A DNA stretch of 64,000 nt from Ambrosia x helenae (Eukaryota > Streptophyta > Magnoliopsida > Asterales > Asteraceae): positions 74,154,593-74,218,592 of the forward strand of contig CM061227.1 in NCBI GenBank assembly GCA_030844895.1, read 5' to 3'. Position 1 is the stretch's first letter. Every line of letters begins with the position of its first letter. The notes beneath the pieces were generated by a model. That model did not search any database, was not told where the DNA came from, and saw nothing but the letters and a program-made list of their open reading frames with translations. The position numbers and the translations under genes are program-made. This document shows positions 63,015-64,000 of this stretch, piece by piece.

Positions 63015-64000
63015 TTAGATTTTTCGGGGGACCCAAGCCTGGTTGGTCTTGGGTCTTTGAACAGTTTGTTTCAAAGATTCAGATTTCTCACAAACATTTT
63101 GATTTGTATCAACCTTTTTCTGATCACTCAAACCTTTCTCATTCTCTGATTTCACATTTTGTTGTGAAGTTGAAGCACCTTCAGAACCCTTTGGTGACCA
63201 AGATTGTTCAGATCGTTTCAAGATCCGGATTTGAGATTTTGGGGTCTCAGCCGGTTTCTTTACTTCTTCTTTGAACGAAACTTTCTTAGTTACCTTCTCT
63301 AATTTAACAGAGACAGGCCCATCTGTTGATTTGACTGCAGGTTTAACAGGAACCTTTTTGTTGTCAACAGTTGCGTTCACCATTGGTTTCTTAAACGGTT
63401 TTTCAGTAGCTATCCGGTTACGGCGATCATAAGTCATCGGACGATTTTCCCTCCTTTTGAAATAATTGCTTTGGTTATAAAAAGGTGCTGGTTGAGGGAC
63501 AAATCGTCTCTGTGGATAACAATGATTATCGACCGGACATTCATACTTCTGCTTCATTTCCACCTCGTGCCTCTTGTGTCTTACGTACGGGCAGTCGGCA
63601 AGTAAATGCCCTCTCTCCCCGCACTTAAAACACACACGGTACTCTTCAAAATTATTCTTGGCGTTCGACTTTGAATAACTAGTGATAGGATATTGATCAT
63701 CCATACACCTTCTTCTTAAACTCTCAGGAGCTGGGTCCTTTGAGTAAGTCGGCTCAAGAAAACCATTTGACTTCTCTTTTGGTTTAATAAATTGTGTGAC
63801 ATGGACCTTTGGTTCTTTAGGAATATTCAAATGAATTTTCTTTAAAATTGATGGAGGTATATCATTTGTTCGCTCATGTTTTGGGAACCAAATGGTACTT
63901 TCCTGCCAGATCTTTTCAATTTTCGAATAATTTGCAAATTGTATTGGATATTCTTCATCAGAAATTATCTTATCGGATCCTTGCATCCGATAGAAAAATT
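63015..64000 (-). CDS. Gag-extension ORF of Copia copy 2, C-terminal part (partial)
   Basis: Open to the window edge. It contains the same zinc knuckle CFKCGERGHLLADCPYVRHK and a basic tail ending WVPRKI-stop. It aligns with the C-terminal third of 28119-30734. The 5' part, gag and 5' LTR lie beyond 64000. Confidence 0.75.
   Translation of the reverse strand, partial: FFYRMQGSDKIISDEEYPIQFANYSKIEKIWQESTIWFPKHERTNDIPPSILKKIHLNIPKEPKVHVTQFIKPKEKSNGFLEPTYSKDPAPESLRRRCMDDQYPITSYSKSNAKNNFEEYRVCFKCGERGHLLADCPYVRHKRHEVEMKQKYECPVDNHCYPQRRFVPQPAPFYNQSNYFKRRENRPMTYDRRNRIATEKPFKKPMVNATVDNKKVPVKPAVKSTDGPVSVKLEKVTKKVSFKEEVKKPAETPKSQIRILKRSEQSWSPKGSEGASTSQQNVKSENEKGLSDQKKVDTNQNVCEKSESLKQTVQRPKTNQAWVPRKI

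Larger units (their letters stand above)
53062..64000 (-). mobile_element. Second Sirevirus-like Copia element (copy 2), decayed, 5' part outside window
   Basis: Minus-strand element homologous to 18004-33370: 3' LTR, PPT, ORF3 remnants, conserved spacer, pol, and the tail of the gag extension to the window edge. It sits inside the RT of gypsy G1. Stops and frameshifts in ORF3 and pol, plus lost catalytic or metal-binding residues, show it is no longer autonomous. Confidence 0.88.

Overview
The window is plant nuclear DNA, most likely from an Asteraceae-type eudicot; that placement is an inference from the style of the retroelements, not from any host gene. It is a nested block of LTR retrotransposons and I see no ordinary single-copy host gene. 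It is AT-rich, its reading frames belong to gag, protease, integrase, reverse transcriptase (RT) and RNase H families, and most element borders can be read from TG...CA ends, 5-bp target-site duplications (TSDs), primer-binding sites (PBS) and polypurine tracts (PPT).

Layout. (1) 1-10440: a + strand Athila/Tat-like element in a tandem array (internal part, LTR-LTR, internal, LTR). It has about 1.77-kb LTRs, a tRNA-Asp-type PBS, only a gag-like acidic ORF and no pol. It sits inside (2) 10441-12301, the 3' part of a Ty3/gypsy LTR. (3) 12302-15256: the 3' end of a + strand Copia element with a broken ORF, PPT and LTR. (4) 15257-18003 plus 33371-34684: a minus-strand segment with a Helitron-like 5' end, a B3-domain-like gene fragment and repeated TPLSDISN-type exons, split by (5) 18004-33370. 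That insert is a complete, apparently very young, 15.4-kb Sirevirus-like Copia element (minus strand, identical 518-bp LTRs, TSD CAATG). (6) 34685-35832: a piece of Athila-like LTR, followed by degenerate repeats. (7) 36703-38070 plus 48824-53061: a + strand Ty3/gypsy element (5' LTR, gag, protease, RT), split by (8) 38071-48818. That insert is a minus-strand gag-only gypsy element (TSD CTTAC), itself split by a solo gypsy LTR at 42488-45150 (TSD TCATA). (9) 53062-64000: a second, decayed copy of the Sirevirus-like Copia family, inserted in the gypsy RT and running off the right edge.

The most interesting system is the Copia family of (5) and (9). Besides gag and pol it carries a third ORF of about 1220 codons between RNase H and the 3' LTR, the position where Sireviruses have an envelope-like gene. 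The protein has no visible signal peptide or membrane span. It has a conserved N-terminal domain, a basic/acidic linker, a coiled coil and a conserved C-terminal domain. In both copies a cluster of palindromic TTCGNCC/GGNCGAA hairpins abuts a TATA box upstream of this ORF. A splice donor follows 136-137 nt after the TATA, and an acceptor lies 0-7 nt before the ATG. The same hairpin-plus-TATA module is in the LTR promoter. That suggests an internal promoter and a leader intron for ORF3. The gag-to-pol path of the young copy also shows a CTT-TAA-C +1 frameshift candidate and a splice-acceptor-like junction.

Hairpin arrays are not limited to this family. One Ty3/gypsy LTR carries the same TTCGACC palindromes, while related gypsy LTRs carry a different palindrome (CGATTAGG or CGAGTAGG) in which both arms changed together. 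Hairpin arrays next to LTR promoters therefore look like a recurrent, co-evolving feature across two retrotransposon superfamilies in this genome.
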